A stretch of DNA of 64,000 nucleotides from Rutpela maculata (taxonomy: Eukaryota > Arthropoda > Insecta > Coleoptera > Cerambycidae): contig OW386293.2 in assembly GCA_936432065.2 (NCBI GenBank), positions 22,270,234-22,334,233 of the forward strand. The letters are read 5' to 3'. The notes beneath the pieces were generated by a model that made no database searches, was not told the origin of the DNA, and was given only the letters and a program-made list of their open reading frames with translations. The translations under genes were made by a program, and so were the position numbers. Positions 21,872-32,994 of the stretch are shown here, one piece after another. Every line of letters starts with the position of its first letter. Position 1 is the first letter of the stretch.

Positions 21872-22360
21872 GTTTCTCTGGGGAACTGGTACCAAAGAGC
21901 TACAAAGGAATACCCGACTTTATCGTGGTCCCGATATTCAACAACCTAGAACTGCGACACGTGGCCAGTGAGGTTGTTAACGAATTGTACATAAACGAAT
22001 GTGCCAAGGAAGGCGGCTTGCTGAGTGAAATTATGTATTACCATCATCCATTTGATGTGCCTGATGGGACACTGCTTGAGAATTGTGTTATTACGATCAG
22101 CGGTTACAGCAGTTACGAGAGAAGTTTTCTTATGCAACTTATTGAGGCCTTAGGTGGGCAGAATCAGGAACAGTTTTCCAGGGTGACATCTCAAGTAAAG
22201 AAAGTTGTTGCATCCACCCATTTAGTGAGTGACAAACCTAGTGGAAAGAAGTATGCTGCCGCCTTAAAGTGGGGCCTACCAGTGGTAAATAGAGACTGGT
22301 TGCTGAAGTGTGCCAAGACAGGTCAACGTGTGCCTGAAGCAAGTTGTTCGGTGGAAGGTG
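21872..22360 (+). CDS. TopBP1: TopBP1-like exon (BRCT4 remainder and BRCT5)
   Basis: This is the largest and most conserved exon in the window. It continues BRCT4 (FSGELVPKSYKGIPDFIVVP through the helix with VNELYINECAKEGG) and then has all of BRCT5. BRCT5 runs from LLENCVITISGYSSYERSFL through ASTHLVSDKPSGKKYAAALK to the signature tryptophan in VVNRDWLLKCAKTGQRVPE. In vertebrate TopBP1, BRCT5 binds phosphorylated partners such as BLM and 53BP1 and helps recruit the protein to damaged chromatin. The ASTHL and KYAAALKWGLP motifs point to TopBP1 rather than other BRCT proteins. The donor is GTAAGG at 22361. A second in-phase donor, GTATGT at 22367, would add two residues. Confidence 0.92.
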
Positions 22361-22440
22361 GTAAGGGTATGTATTCTTTTTACTCGTAAATATAAGAAGT
22401 TTTTTCATCCCATATATGTAAGTTAAAGTCACTGAACTCT

Positions 22441-22557
22441 ACTATATAAATGGAAGGTCAATATCCATACCCATTTGTTATAAGAAATGTACAATACAAT
22501 ACTTATTCAGAAATAAATTCATTCACGCAAAAAGTACATATCAGTCATTTACACAGA
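22441..22557 (-). mobile_element. 3' UTR tail of the LINE continued at 24112
   Basis: This AT-rich text directly abuts the hAT TSD and is continuous with the LINE 3' UTR at 24112 once the hAT is removed. Its exact outer end is uncertain. There is no coding sequence. Confidence 0.4.
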
Positions 22558-24103
22558 TGGGGTTGCCAGGCCTAAAATTCGAAAAGCCGGACTTTACTTA
22601 TAAATTTAGCCGGACATTTGGTACAAAAAGCCGGACAACATTCGTTCGCCATAAAAAAAATTATTAAACCATAAAATCAGTCTTTTAGTATGTTTTATTA
22701 AACTTAATTTAAAAATGAATATTTGTTACATGGGAATAGAAAATTCATCGCAAAACAATAAAATACCTACCTATATCTATAAAAAAGCAACTAAAAACGG
22801 GAAAAAAACGAAAAAATCACGTATGAAACTAATTCATAAAATATCAAATGAAACTTTGGTAAGTGTATCCACATAAAAAACTGAATAATTCATTATAATC
22901 ATATAGAATAAAATAACTTTTATTAATAAAAAAAAAATGTCTTTTTAAAACTTAAAAGCGCAGAAATTATGTACATTTATCATTTGGGCTTATTTTATCA
23001 AGTAAGTTTTTTTCTTCACGGATCATATGGTAGAATTCTTGGCAACTTATTAGTCTATATAAAACGCGATGATTGACGCTCGGAATGCCCCCCTCGTCGA
23101 GACCACTTGCATTGTGTGTTTTTTGGGTCGCTGATCACGAAAATCGAGGTCTTGTAGCTCTAAAAATAATGCTAAAAATGCCAATGGGGTTTTTTTCACG
23201 GTAATGTGAATAATAATGCAAAATAATGTTATAAATGTGCTTATTGTAATGATATTTTGCCAGTTCAGTATGTTCATCTAAAATAAGGACGAATTTTAAG
23301 CTAAGGGTTAACCAGAGGGGGTAAAACTACACCTAAATTGATGTAAAATGAAAAAATGGTGGAATTTTTTTTTCACTTTTTGATCTGAGTTTAGATGAAA
23401 GGGGATTGCACAATGAAGGACACTTTTTTCCAACCCTTCAGGGGTGAAAACTACGCCTATATCGCCTTTAAAGTGAACTAACGCTTAGAAAATAAGTAGA
23501 GATGTATACTTTTTAGTTTGCTTGTAACTTCTGATAGACTTCCGTCGAAAAAAATACTAAAAAGTTTACCCCTAAGGGGTGAAAACTACCCCCAAGCTTG
23601 CAGGGAATTAAAAGGGAAGGTAGAAATAATAAATGAACATGAATATTTTTTTTACAGTATTATTCACATTACCGCGAAAAGAAAACAAAAGGGGTGACTA
23701 TTTTTAGAGACGTGATCAGCGACCCAAAAAATATAAAATGCAAGTGGTCCCGATGAGGGGGGCATTCCGAGCATCAAACCCCCCCGTTTTACATGGACTA
23801 TATTTTTAAATTGCACTGTAGGAACATCATTTTGGCTATTGTATCTATATGTAATTTATTTTGTTCTTTCGAACATTGGGCATTTATTAATGAAAATACT
23901 CTTTCGATATTGGCATTGTGGCCTGGAATAGCAAAATAATACTCTGCCAATATTAATAATTCTTAGTAAAAGTCCGTATTTTCCAGAGAGTTAAGGCAAA
24001 AAGCCGGACAAAAGCCGGACAGGCCGGACATGTTAATTTTTAGCCGGACAAACCCATAAAAAGCCAAACATGTCCGGCTAAAGCCGGACGCCTGGCAACT
24101 CTA
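22558..24103. mobile_element. hAT-type non-autonomous transposon inserted in a LINE
   Basis: The inverted ends are TGGGGTTGCCAGGC and (inverted) TAGAGTTGCCAGGC. They are flanked by a perfect 8-bp duplication, TACACAGA, at 22550-22557 and 24104-24111. AGCCGGAC motifs crowd both subterminal regions (22592-22640 and 23990-24090) and are likely transposase-binding repeats. No transposase ORF is present. A second inverted-repeat element (23055-23803) is nested inside. Confidence 0.9.
23055..23803. repeat. Inverted-repeat element nested in the hAT
   Basis: The arms of about 100 bp are reverse complements: left CTCGGAATGCCCCCCTCGTC then GACCACTTGCAT and GGGTCGCTGATCACG, right the same blocks inverted at 23705-23780. 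Between them lie motifs such as AAGGGGTGAAAACTACCCC, common in insect interspersed repeats. No TSD can be fixed and no ORF is credible. Confidence 0.65.
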
Positions 24104-24111
24104 TACACAGA

Positions 24112-24697
24112 CAATTTTACCACGATAAAAATTATGTTTAATAATTGTATAAAACAGTACACTTGACTAATACTTATGTATGTAAAAACTCGTCTACAGA
24201 ATAAAATGCCTTACTAGCTAAATAAGTATATAGTATATTTTTAAAATTATTAAAATCCCTAAAATGTTTGCTATTGCCAAATAAACTCTTGAATTTATTA
24301 AAACAAGCAATACCTTGATATAAATTCGAGTTTTGGCCAATACTTAATCTTGAGTATGCTTAGTGAAGATTCTCACAGTTTCGCGTATTGTGATCATGCA
24401 GTACATTGTTTCTTACCAATGAACCTTCCTGTTTTTTTATATTTATTGTAATAAGAAATATATAAAGAGAAGGGAGCGTTAAAATAGATAATTCAGAGAA
24501 TATCTGTTTACAGGATGTTCTGGGATGAGCCCCTACCAGACATCTAATAATTCTTTTCTGGATTATAAATATTACTATGAGTCGATTTACCCCAAAACAT
24601 CAAACCATAACTTATATTTGACTGGGCTAATCCATATTATGCTAATTTAAGAATTTCCAGCAATACTGTACTGCGTAACTCTGATGATAAAGCAATA
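24112..24697 (-). pseudogene. C-terminal half of a LINE ORF2
   Basis: Minus-strand translation begins (at 24697) IALSSELRSTVLLEIL and continues SNISYGLMFWGKSTHSNIY. Near 24400-24200 it gives DHNTRNCENLH, SRLSIGQNSNLYQGIACFNK and ASKAFYSVDEFL, the thumb and C-terminal region of a jockey/CR1-like LINE. Stops interrupt it. It joins 31149-31590 across the 6.45-kb insertion: SKKLSTTC plus IALSSEL is one continuous frame. Confidence 0.78.
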
Positions 24698-25019
24698 GAC
24701 CCGGAGCCCGCCGACCACTAATTGGGTGTTTAGTCCCAAAATGTCTGAATTATTGTTAAATTGGGGCAGTAGAGCACAGAAATGACCATGCCAGTCTTTT
24801 TTTTGGGGCAGGGGCATACGGCAGGCCCTCAAAGGTGTAAGTAAAAGTAAAAAAAAAGTCACAAATAAGTCATAGGTTTACGCATGGGGGTTGGAGGGAT
24901 TTCTTAATTTACCCCCAAAAATCATGAATCCAGACTCCCATTCATTTTGGGCGGTACAAAGAAACGCTACGCTCGCCCAAATTTGAAAAAAAGTCAGATA
25001 AAAGAAATGATAAGTTTAT

Positions 25020-25430
25020 GAATGGCAATCAAGAATCTGGTAAGTATGAACCTCCTGAGTGCGAAAAGACATTCGCCATCTTTGAAAAGTGGTACGAACG
25101 TCTTGCCTTTCACGATAATTGACGGCGTATCGGCTGTTCCTACCTAATATACTTTTTACCTGTGTAATTCGATGAATATCATAAATTTACGACTGGCAAT
25201 CATAAACTTGGTAAGTGTGAACCCCCTGAGTGCGAAAATATATTCGCCATCTTCGAAAAGTGGCGCGAAGGTCTTGCCTTTCACGATAATTGACAGTGTA
25301 TCGGCTCTTTCTACCGCATGTACTAGTTACCCTTGTAATTCGATGAGTATCATAAATTTACGACTGGCAATCAGAAACTTGGTAAAAATACATTCGCCAT
25401 CTTTAAAAAGTGGAGCGAAGGTCCAATAAT
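25020..25430. repeat. Tandem units of about 165 bp
   Basis: Units repeat AATTCGATGAATATCATAAA, TTACGACTGGCAATCA, AACTTGGTAAGT, TGAGTGCGAAAA, TTCGCCATCTT and GATAATTGAC two and a half times. Another unit is at 30370-30490 and an inverted one at 30663-30800. The 85-residue ORF at 25172 simply follows the repeat. Confidence 0.7.
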
Positions 25431-25612
25431 AGTGTTTTCACTTTTTCTTTTTTAAAAAGAAAATATAAATTCAAATTAAATATTTCCCGCCAAAAAAGAC
25501 AAATCTAGTATTACTGGTCATCTGTGACGTCACTGCCTATATATGTCAATGATTATAAAATCTAACCTTACTTAATGACTTTTGTTGTTATTGTAAATTG
25601 TAAGTCAGAAAC

Positions 25613-26346
25613 ATGAGTAGTGCACCAAATAAGTGGTGTTTTGTGCCAAGGTGCAGAAATACTTTAGTAAGCTCCAAATAAAAAGTTCCCATGTGTTCCT
25701 ATAGTGAATTATTCACGGAAAGTGAAATGGTTTAAAACAGAGAGGCGCGATTTTCCCAAATCGAAATCGACATATTATTGTTGTGAAGATTATTTTAATG
25801 TAAGTATAATTTATCTTTTCTCATCATGGTAAAAGTTAACCGATGATAGCTAACTAGATGGATTATTACCTTCAATATTATAAATAGATCATATATACTT
25901 ACCGCAAAATTATGCTTGTAATGGTATGAGATTTATTTTGGATTGAAAGTAATATATTATAGCTTCTAGTATTATTGAACATGTATAATGAAATTTTGCT
26001 AGGTTATGATTATTAATTAAAATATCAAGCGATGCATGTCATGGCTAGTGATATTTGACGTAACAAATATATAAAAATACTTGTTTATTATTTTCAGCTT
26101 GAGGAAATCATGGAAAATTACATCTGATACAAAATTTTGGGAGGAAAAATGATTCTGAAGGAAGATGTAGTTCCACACATATTTAACTGCCAACCAGACA
26201 GAAAAGGAGCAGTGTCTGCACCAAAACTTTCTCTTAAATATTTAGAATCTTACTCTGTAGTAGATCATAATTTGATTGCCCACACAGACAGTGTTATTGT
26301 TATTGCATGTGCTGTTATTAATTTACAACCTTCCATCATTAAATAA
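25613..26346 (+). pseudogene. Two-exon THAP-domain protein remnant
   Basis: Exon 1 (25613-25799) gives MSSAPNKWCFVPRCRNTL. After a one-base frameshift and stop it reads VPIVNYSRKVKWFKTERRDF and YYCCEDYFN, the C2CH zinc-finger pattern of THAP domains. A GTAAGT donor at 25800 and TTTTCAG acceptor at 26096-26097 bound the intron. Exon 2 (26098-26346) gives LEEIMENYI, a stop, then GGKMILKEDVVPHIFNCQPD, the THAP C-terminal tail. THAP domains bind DNA and are the N-terminal module of P-element and Kolobok transposases. No catalytic core follows on this strand, so it may be the DNA-binding part of a broken transposase or a separate accessory gene. Confidence 0.75.
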
Positions 26347-26453
26347 AGTAGTTTGTGTAGTAAATATGAAACTAGTTTTCCCCTATAAAAAAAAAATATA
26401 CTAAAAATACAAATTTTGGTTTTTATTATTCAGATAGACATATTTTCAATATA

Positions 26454-28812
26454 CAGTGTGTCCCCCGATTGAGTTCGCTATAGGTGAAATGGGCAAAAAA
26501 TTTTCGATTTTTTTTTTCATATTTGGAGGTTCACCTCTGCTTATCTAAAAAGTAATTTTGGGTGTACTTTTGTTTTTTTTTCAATCATGTAGGCCATGAC
26601 AGTTAAGCAAAAACGAATTTCTTGTTAGGTAAAGTACCTTTTCTGTAAAAGATACAGGAAAATGTCATTAAGGAAAGTTATTCAGAATAAAAAGTTATAG
26701 TCCTATGCAAAATTTCAAGAACATTCGCCTACTTTGATGATTTTGATTTTTTTAATATAATTGCATTTTACGGAAAAAAAAATTGTATGCCGGTTTACTA
26801 ACGTGTGATGTACCAAGTGATTAGAGAAAAATTATTTAGTTATTCATTTTTATTTTGACGCAGAATTACATTTTGGGTTAGGAAACCAATAAATACAAAT
26901 GACAATTAACAAATGACAATTAAAAAAATTACTACAGGTATCTAGAAATAAACATAAATATGTCGCGTCATTATTCAAAATTGTTTCCATCAGCTTCAGT
27001 ACATAGCTCTAGTCTAGCTCTTAATTCTCTATAACTGTTCTGGATTTCTTGGTGGGGTATACCATCAACTGCTTCTTTAATTTTGGTTTTTAATAATTCT
27101 AAATTATTGTCAAAATTAAAAGCATAAACTTTTTGTTTTAAATAGCCCCATAAGTAGAAATCCATTATCGTTAGATCCGGACTTCTAGGTGGCCAACAAA
27201 TCGAACCGTATCTTCCAATCCATCTTTCTGGAAAATGACGGTCTAACCATTCTCTGACAATAACTGCAGAATGTGCAGGGCAGCCGTCCTGCTGTAGAAA
27301 CATTTTCGTCCTTTGCAATATGGGTATATTTTCGAGATAATTAAAAAAAAATGTATTTAGCATTTCCAGGTAAGAATGTTGATTTACATTCCCTTCAAAG
27401 AAATATGGACCAATTACTCCAAAGTATGAAATAGCACACCAAACATTCACTTTCTTGGAATATTGCCGTCTACATCGTATACGAAAATTTGGATTTTCCG
27501 AGGACCAATACCTACAGTTCTGTGAACTTACTGTACCATTAGTGGAAAACGTTGCCTCGTCAGAAAAAATTATATTTTCGTGAAAATGTCTATCACTTAA
27601 AATATTTTCGCCCATCCATAAACAGAAATCCAATCTTTTAGCGTCGTCATTTTCTTCAAGAGTGTGTACAAATTTTGGTTTATATGGATAAATTTTATTG
27701 GCCTTAAATATTTTTTGTATAGCACTTTTAGAAATGCCAGTTTGGGCTGCTCTTCTTCTAAGAGATAATTTTGGGAACTCACTCAACGAATCCATCGCAA
27801 TTAAAGTGCCAGCATCATCTTCATTAAACTCCTTCTTCTTTTTTTTTATATTTAATACACTACCAGTTCTTTTAAATTTGTCGACTATTTTTTTAACACC
27901 CCCATCTGTTACTAATACATCTGGCCAATGTTCATTAAATTTCTCTACGACAGCTTTATAGGAATATGTATCTCCTAATCCGTAACACTGAACAATGAAT
28001 ATCCTTTGCTCCACTGTAAGCATAATTTTTAATTAATAATTATGATGCTCATATGACAGCTATTATTATTAATTTGACAAATAAACATATACACACATTT
28101 GTTTTTCATCGATGAATTGATGAACATGCAGTGAAAGTTTTAAAAGATGAAAATTTCAAAAATTAATATCAACATAGGTTGCTCCTTCCAGGAAAATGTG
28201 TATATTTTGATTTCGTTCACCTTTTCTTTAAAAATACCGCAAAAGTCAATTGGGCGCGGTGAATTGGACTCGCGACAATTGGACGTGATAAAATTGGACG
28301 AGAAACATTGGATACGTTTATTAAAAATAATCATATTGCGCAGCCTTGTCATGAATGCAAACAGTGGTTGCTGATTATGCGAACAGAAGCATTTTGGACT
28401 ACTTGCGAGGAATTCCCCAACTGCAAGTGTAAATAAATTATATTTTATAATTTTTATGTTAACACTAGTAAGCCGGCATACAATTTTTTTTTTCGTAAAA
28501 TGCAATTATATTAAAAAAATCAAAATCATCAAAGTAGGCGAATGTTCTTGAAATTTTGCATAGGACTATAACTTTTTATTCTGAATAACTTTCCTTAATG
28601 ACATTTTCCTGTATCTTTTACAGAAAAGGTACTTTACCTAACAAGAAATTCGTTTTTGCTTAACTGTCATGGCCTACATGATTTAAAAAAAAACAAAAGT
28701 ACACCCAAAATTACTTTTTAGATAAGCAGGGGTGAACCTCCAAATATGAAAAAAAAATTCGAAAATTTTTTGCCCATTTCACCTATAGCGAACTCAATCG
28801 GGGGACACACTG
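26454..28812 (-). mobile_element. Full-length mariner-type transposon with long TIRs
   Basis: The ends CAGTGTGTCCCCCGATTGAG and its inverse are flanked by TA (26452-26453 and 28813-28814). The terminal inverted repeats are unusually long, about 345 bp (26454-26797 and 28467-28812), with only scattered differences. One uninterrupted transposase ORF lies between them. High TIR identity and an open frame suggest a recent insertion. Confidence 0.92.
26971..28023 (-). CDS. Mariner-type transposase, open 350-codon frame
   Basis: The product is a cut-and-paste transposase of the IS630-Tc1-mariner superfamily. N-terminal helix-turn-helix regions (residues about 1-120: MLTVEQRIFIVQCYGLGD and LSLRRRAAQTGISKSAIQKI) bind the TIRs. 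The catalytic core has D155 (IIFSDEATF), D246 (FLQQDGCPAH) and D283 (WPPRSPDLTIMDFYLWGYLK), with 36 residues between the last two by my count, against 34 in classical mariners. The start Met is 25 bp from the expected leader region and the frame ends NNFE. No stop or shift is visible, and 350 residues is the normal family length. Confidence 0.93.
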   Translation of the reverse strand: MLTVEQRIFIVQCYGLGDTYSYKAVVEKFNEHWPDVLVTDGGVKKIVDKFKRTGSVLNIKKKKKEFNEDDAGTLIAMDSLSEFPKLSLRRRAAQTGISKSAIQKIFKANKIYPYKPKFVHTLEENDDAKRLDFCLWMGENILSDRHFHENIIFSDEATFSTNGTVSSQNCRYWSSENPNFRIRCRRQYSKKVNVWCAISYFGVIGPYFFEGNVNQHSYLEMLNTFFFNYLENIPILQRTKMFLQQDGCPAHSAVIVREWLDRHFPERWIGRYGSICWPPRSPDLTIMDFYLWGYLKQKVYAFNFDNNLELLKTKIKEAVDGIPHQEIQNSYRELRARLELCTEADGNNFE

Positions 28813-28814
28813 TA

Positions 28815-30340
28815 TATAATTTTAATTGTCAACAACAGTTATTTATAGTTATCATAATCCATGTTTAAAATGTTCACAATTTTGGTTTTTTCAAAATTTG
28901 AGTTCGCAACACAGAAAAGTCCTTTTTGTTGATTTGCATATAACATTTGTAAATATACCTACTTGCGTTTTAAATTTGTCTGTAATTTGATCATTTTTTA
29001 TATAGTTCTCCACATACTCTGAAATAATAGGTACCATCAGGTAAAGCTGCAAAAACGAGATATAATGGCGACAAGAAAAGTCCACAATCTTTCACTTTTT
29101 AAGTTTCAATTTTTCCTCCACAACGGTCACCACCTTCTCTAAATTGTGGCCCCTTTCCATATATTTATTATCCCTTATTTTGTATGCACCTACTATAGAC
29201 TCGACAGTTAGCGAACGATTAACTTCTCAGCTTCCTCACATAATTTATTTTTAACAAATTATAAAAATCACTGCACTTTTTACTACTATCAGAAGCAAAT
29301 TTCAACAAAAGTTTATAAACTGACAAATTTGCAAATTTGTCTTGAACCATACATCTGAATTATATTTCATTAAGTATTTGTACACCGAGAAGATTTTGTA
29401 TCCCAATATTTAATAATTCTTGTCTAACGGTGCTCTGGGCAAATTCTTCCTTTTACAGTGCATAATGAGTCTTCTGGTTTCAACTCCACATACCCAAAAG
29501 CACTATTCACGTTGTTCTAGAGATGAACTGCAAATAAACATTTAATTATATCTCTAGCACAGACTATTAATTATACTTTCTTTTAAGGTTATGTTGTTAA
29601 TATAAATAATCGTAAATAAACCAAATTAAATATAACATAATAATGTGTAATAATACAAAAACTGAATCATAAATTTAATAACTCTATTAGGCTCAAGCTG
29701 CAAACAACTAATTCATTAATTTATTTTAAATACTTACGCTACAGTTTTTACGCCCTTCAACTCGGTTGAATGAAATCGATCATCATTTTTAATACATAAA
29801 AATATTTAAACTAGGTAAATTGTTTGTAGAAGCTTTCACAAAATTGTCAGTAACCATTGTTCACTTTCTTTAATTTGTGAGAAACACTAGGAACAGGTTT
29901 CAAATATCCAAGCCAGTTGTCTCTGGCCAAATATGGTTAACAATGTTAACATGTAAACAATAATAGGTCCGTTCGGACTCTACATTAGCTGCACTAGTGC
30001 AAATATTAGGAGATAGATTGTGACTCTACATAAGTTGAAGAGAGACAGATTTGCACTGGTGCAGATAGTGGAGAATTTTTGAACAAAAAAGGAACAAAGC
30101 TATTTTGTCTTCTGACAGATATATGAAGCGACGTCACCAGGATCATTACCCAATAAGGTGAAGTTCTCGAAATTATTCAAATATTTGAATTTTGAGTCAA
30201 TTTGTTTATTAAATATTTATTTTAATCTGACGATGTAATTAATATGAATGCGTTTAGGCTTTCATATTTATGTATTACTTCATATTAATGCATGATTTGA
30301 AGTGAATTGTTATATATGGACAACACCCTATTGATGGAGT
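28815..30340. other. Right interior of the THAP-carrying element
   Basis: The minus-strand ORF 28891-29085 (ends in CKSTKRTFLCCELKF) and upstream minus-strand codons around 29100-29200 (GAYKIRDNKYMERGHNL) hint at a broken gene. I recognise no family. A GTGACGTC motif near 30133 mirrors one at 25526, which suggests that 25440-30240 is one element. The remainder is AT-rich with short palindromes. Confidence 0.35.
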
Positions 30341-31148
30341 ATTATTGGAGCTTCCTACCGCATATATTGGTTACCCGTGTAATTCGATGAATATTATAAA
30401 TTTACGACTGGCAATCAGATACTTGGTAAGTATGAATCTCCTCATTGCGAAAATACGTGCGCCATCTTTGACAAGAGGTACAAGGGCCAGCTAGAGGGGG
30501 TTGAAACATCTAAGCGCCTGGTTCCACTATAATTATTTATTTTCATTTTACTAAAGTTTGTTTTTTTGTGATTAGTTTCTCTTCTAGTTTTAATTATTCT
30601 CTCTTTAATTACCCTCTCGTACATGTAACACACACACAAACACGCACGCGTGCACACAAGTTTCTGATTGAATTACACGGATAACCAGTACATGTGGTAG
30701 GAAGCTACGATACGGCGTCAATTATCGTGAAAGGTTTGCACCACTTTTCAAAGATGTCGAATGTCTTTTCGCACTCAGGAGGTTCATACTTACCAGGTTC
30801 CTGATTGCCGTTCATAAACTTATCATTTTCTTTATCTGACTTTTTTTTCAAATTTGGGCGAGCGTAGCGCTTCCTTGTACCGCTCAAAATGAATGGGAGT
30901 TTGGATTCATGATTTTTGGGGGTAAATTAAGAAATCCTTCCAATCCCCATGCGTAAACCTGTGACTTATTTGTGACTTTTTTTTACTTTTACAAGTCATA
31001 TTTCTTACACCTTTGAGGGCCTGCCGTATGCCCCTGCCCCAAAAAAAGGGACTCATTTCTGTACTTTACTGCCCCAAATTAACAACAATTCACACATTTT
31101 GGGACTAAACCTATGACACCCAATTAGTGGTCGGCGGGCTCCTGGTCC

Positions 31149-31590
31149 ACAAGTGGTGCTTAACTTTTTTGAAAGAGCATCGATGTGTTGTTCCCAGGTA
31201 AATTTTTGGTCTACTATAGTGCCAAGAAATTTTATACAATTTGTTTGTTCAATGGTCTTATAATTCATTTTTATTAGAGAGCAAAAGTTATGGTTTATGT
31301 TCTTTGGCAAAAATGTCATAAAAAATGTCTTAATTAAGTTCAATACTAATCCATTATCCAAACACCACTCATGAAATTCGTTGGTGGAAATGTTAGCCTA
31401 AGATACTGCATTTGCAAGATGATTTTCAGCTATTAAAATATTAGTGTTATCAGCATACATAATTACTTTTTGGTTGTTGATGCAAGAGTGTATCATGTCA
31501 TTTATAAATATAATAAAGAACAGTGGTCCCAGAACTGAGCCCTGAGGAACACCCATCCTAATAGCTTTTTTCCTACTTCCTAAATAATAA
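31149..31590 (-). pseudogene. LINE ORF2 fragment with altered catalytic box
   Basis: Minus-strand translation gives RKKAIRMGVPQGSVLGPLFF, KVIMYADNTNILIAEN, a stop, LDNGLVLNLIKTFFMTF, IKFLGTIVDQKFTWEQHIDA and SKKLSTTC. These are RT motifs through the thumb. The catalytic YADD is read as YADN, which would abolish polymerisation. The fragment is 5'-truncated at a TAATAATAATAA tract near 31590 and continues into 24697 on the other side of the 6.45-kb element. Confidence 0.8.
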
Positions 31591-31817
31591 TAATAAAAAA
31601 TGATGGTACAACTTTGTGGGAAAATGTGGTTTCTTGCCTTTGGCCCTCAAACAAAAAAGTCTCACACTCGGGCAGAAAAATTGCCCTTTCCCCCCCTTGC
31701 GCAACTAACTATTAAGTTGCTTGGCAGTAATACAAAAATACATGTCCGGACAGTATTGGATACTTTCGACTTGTCTAGTTATTTATCGGCATTTATCACT
31801 GCCAACATTATAGTCTA
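31591..31817. other. Intron spacer with no recognised content
   Basis: The 72-residue ORF at 31600-31818 has no motif. I see no repeats shared with the rest of the window. Confidence 0.4.
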
Positions 31818-32785
31818 GGAACGTAGTATAACCCTTTCAGACCAGGCAGAAAATTTTCGTTGTCAATGCTCATTGCTGGAAAACCATATGCCAACATTTT
31901 CTACTTGACCATTTTCCAGATTTTTTGGCCAAAATTGGACTTTTGGCCTAAAACGGGCTACAACTGGTGCTCTTCAAAAAAAATGTTGGCACCTTCTCAG
32001 ACTTGTAGTTTTTGTACCAAAGAATAGTCTCTGTGAGTGCCAACGTTTTTTCTCAATGTAACCATCCCGAAACATTCATATACCGATTATTATGCCAAAA
32101 AGGATAAAAAAATGACACATTTAGCGAGTAATGACCGAGAAGTTAATGAAATTATCCTTTTTAGCATAACAAAGTATTTGAACGTTTGGGGATGATTTGG
32201 GGGGGGTTACATTGAGAAAAATATGTTGGCACTCACAGAGACTATTCTTTGGTACAAAAACTACAAGTCTGAGAAGGTGCCAACATTTTTTTTTGAAAAG
32301 CACCCTTTTAGGCCAAAAGTCCAATTTTTAGTCAAATAATCTGAAAAATAGTCAAGCATAAAATGTTGACATATGGTTTTCCAGCAATGAGCGTTGACAA
32401 CGAAAATTTTCCGCCTGGTCAGAAAGACCACAGAAGACTTATACCAGAAGCGTCACTATCGGCGGAACGTTTGATGTTTCATTGGTAAATTGGGGTGACC
32501 TTCGGTCATCTTGTCGGTGGTATTATTGTCAATCTATAATTCGGCACGTTTCTAAATTCACCGCTGGGCGCACCAGTAGATAAAATTCGAAGCTGATTGG
32601 CTATGTTTTTCAAAATATCCAATCATATAATGTTATTGCTTACCAGTGCGCTCCACCGGTGAATTTAGAAATCTGCGGAATTATAGGTTGACAATAATAC
32701 CACCAACAAGATGGCTGTCTTCAATATTGGCGGGAAGGCAGAGAGTCGTTTCTGGTATAGATCTTCTGTGATTATACTACGTTCC
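31818..32785. mobile_element. Palindromic MITE interrupted by another MITE
   Basis: The outer ends GGAACGTAGTATAA (31818) and TTATACTACGTTCC (to 32785) are inverted. After removing 31834-32426 plus one ACC, the left arm continues CACAGAAGACTTATACCAG. This pairs with CTGGTATAGATCTTCTGTG at 32752-32770, and the pairing extends through the centre near 32605 (GTGGTATTATTGTCAA against TTGACAATAATACCAC). The element proper is thus about 372 bp and almost entirely palindromic. Confidence 0.8.
31834..32426. mobile_element. 593-bp foldback MITE with 3-bp TSD
   Basis: The ends CTTTCAGACCAGGC and (inverted) CTTTCTGACCAGGC are flanked by ACC at 31831-31833 and 32427-32429. The arms pair over about 270 bp with the centre near 32130; for example TGTTGGCACCTTCTCAGAC faces its inverse at 32267-32290. 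Excision with one ACC restores the outer MITE arm. Confidence 0.82.
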
Positions 32786-32994
32786 AATTTTGGCCATAAT
32801 TGATATCGCCAGTGCTGCCAGTTGCATTGAGAAAAAATGTTGGCATATATCGAATGTTGATCGCCAAGATACCCTTTTCAACTAACACCAAGCCCCAAAG
32901 GGTTATACTCTGTTCCACAATTGAATATTTTCGGGAGCACCAAAATGGTCAGGGGGGGAGGTCTAACTCATATAAGATAAAATATTCAGAAAAA

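Larger units (their letters stand above)
24698..31148. mobile_element. 6.45-kb inverted-repeat element carrying a THAP gene
   Basis: Left arm (24698 to about 25150) and right arm (about 30690 to 31148) are reverse complements over about 450 bp, beginning GGAGCCCGCCGACCACTAAT on both sides. The element interrupts a LINE frame exactly. Inside are tandem repeats (25020-25430), a two-exon THAP-domain gene (25613-26346), a complete mariner insertion and a minus-strand ORF at 28891-29085. I cannot find a clean TSD: flanks read GCAATA on the left and ACAAGT on the right. The family is unidentified. It may be a composite in which a THAP transposon (about 25440-30240) sits within a foldback. Confidence 0.65.
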
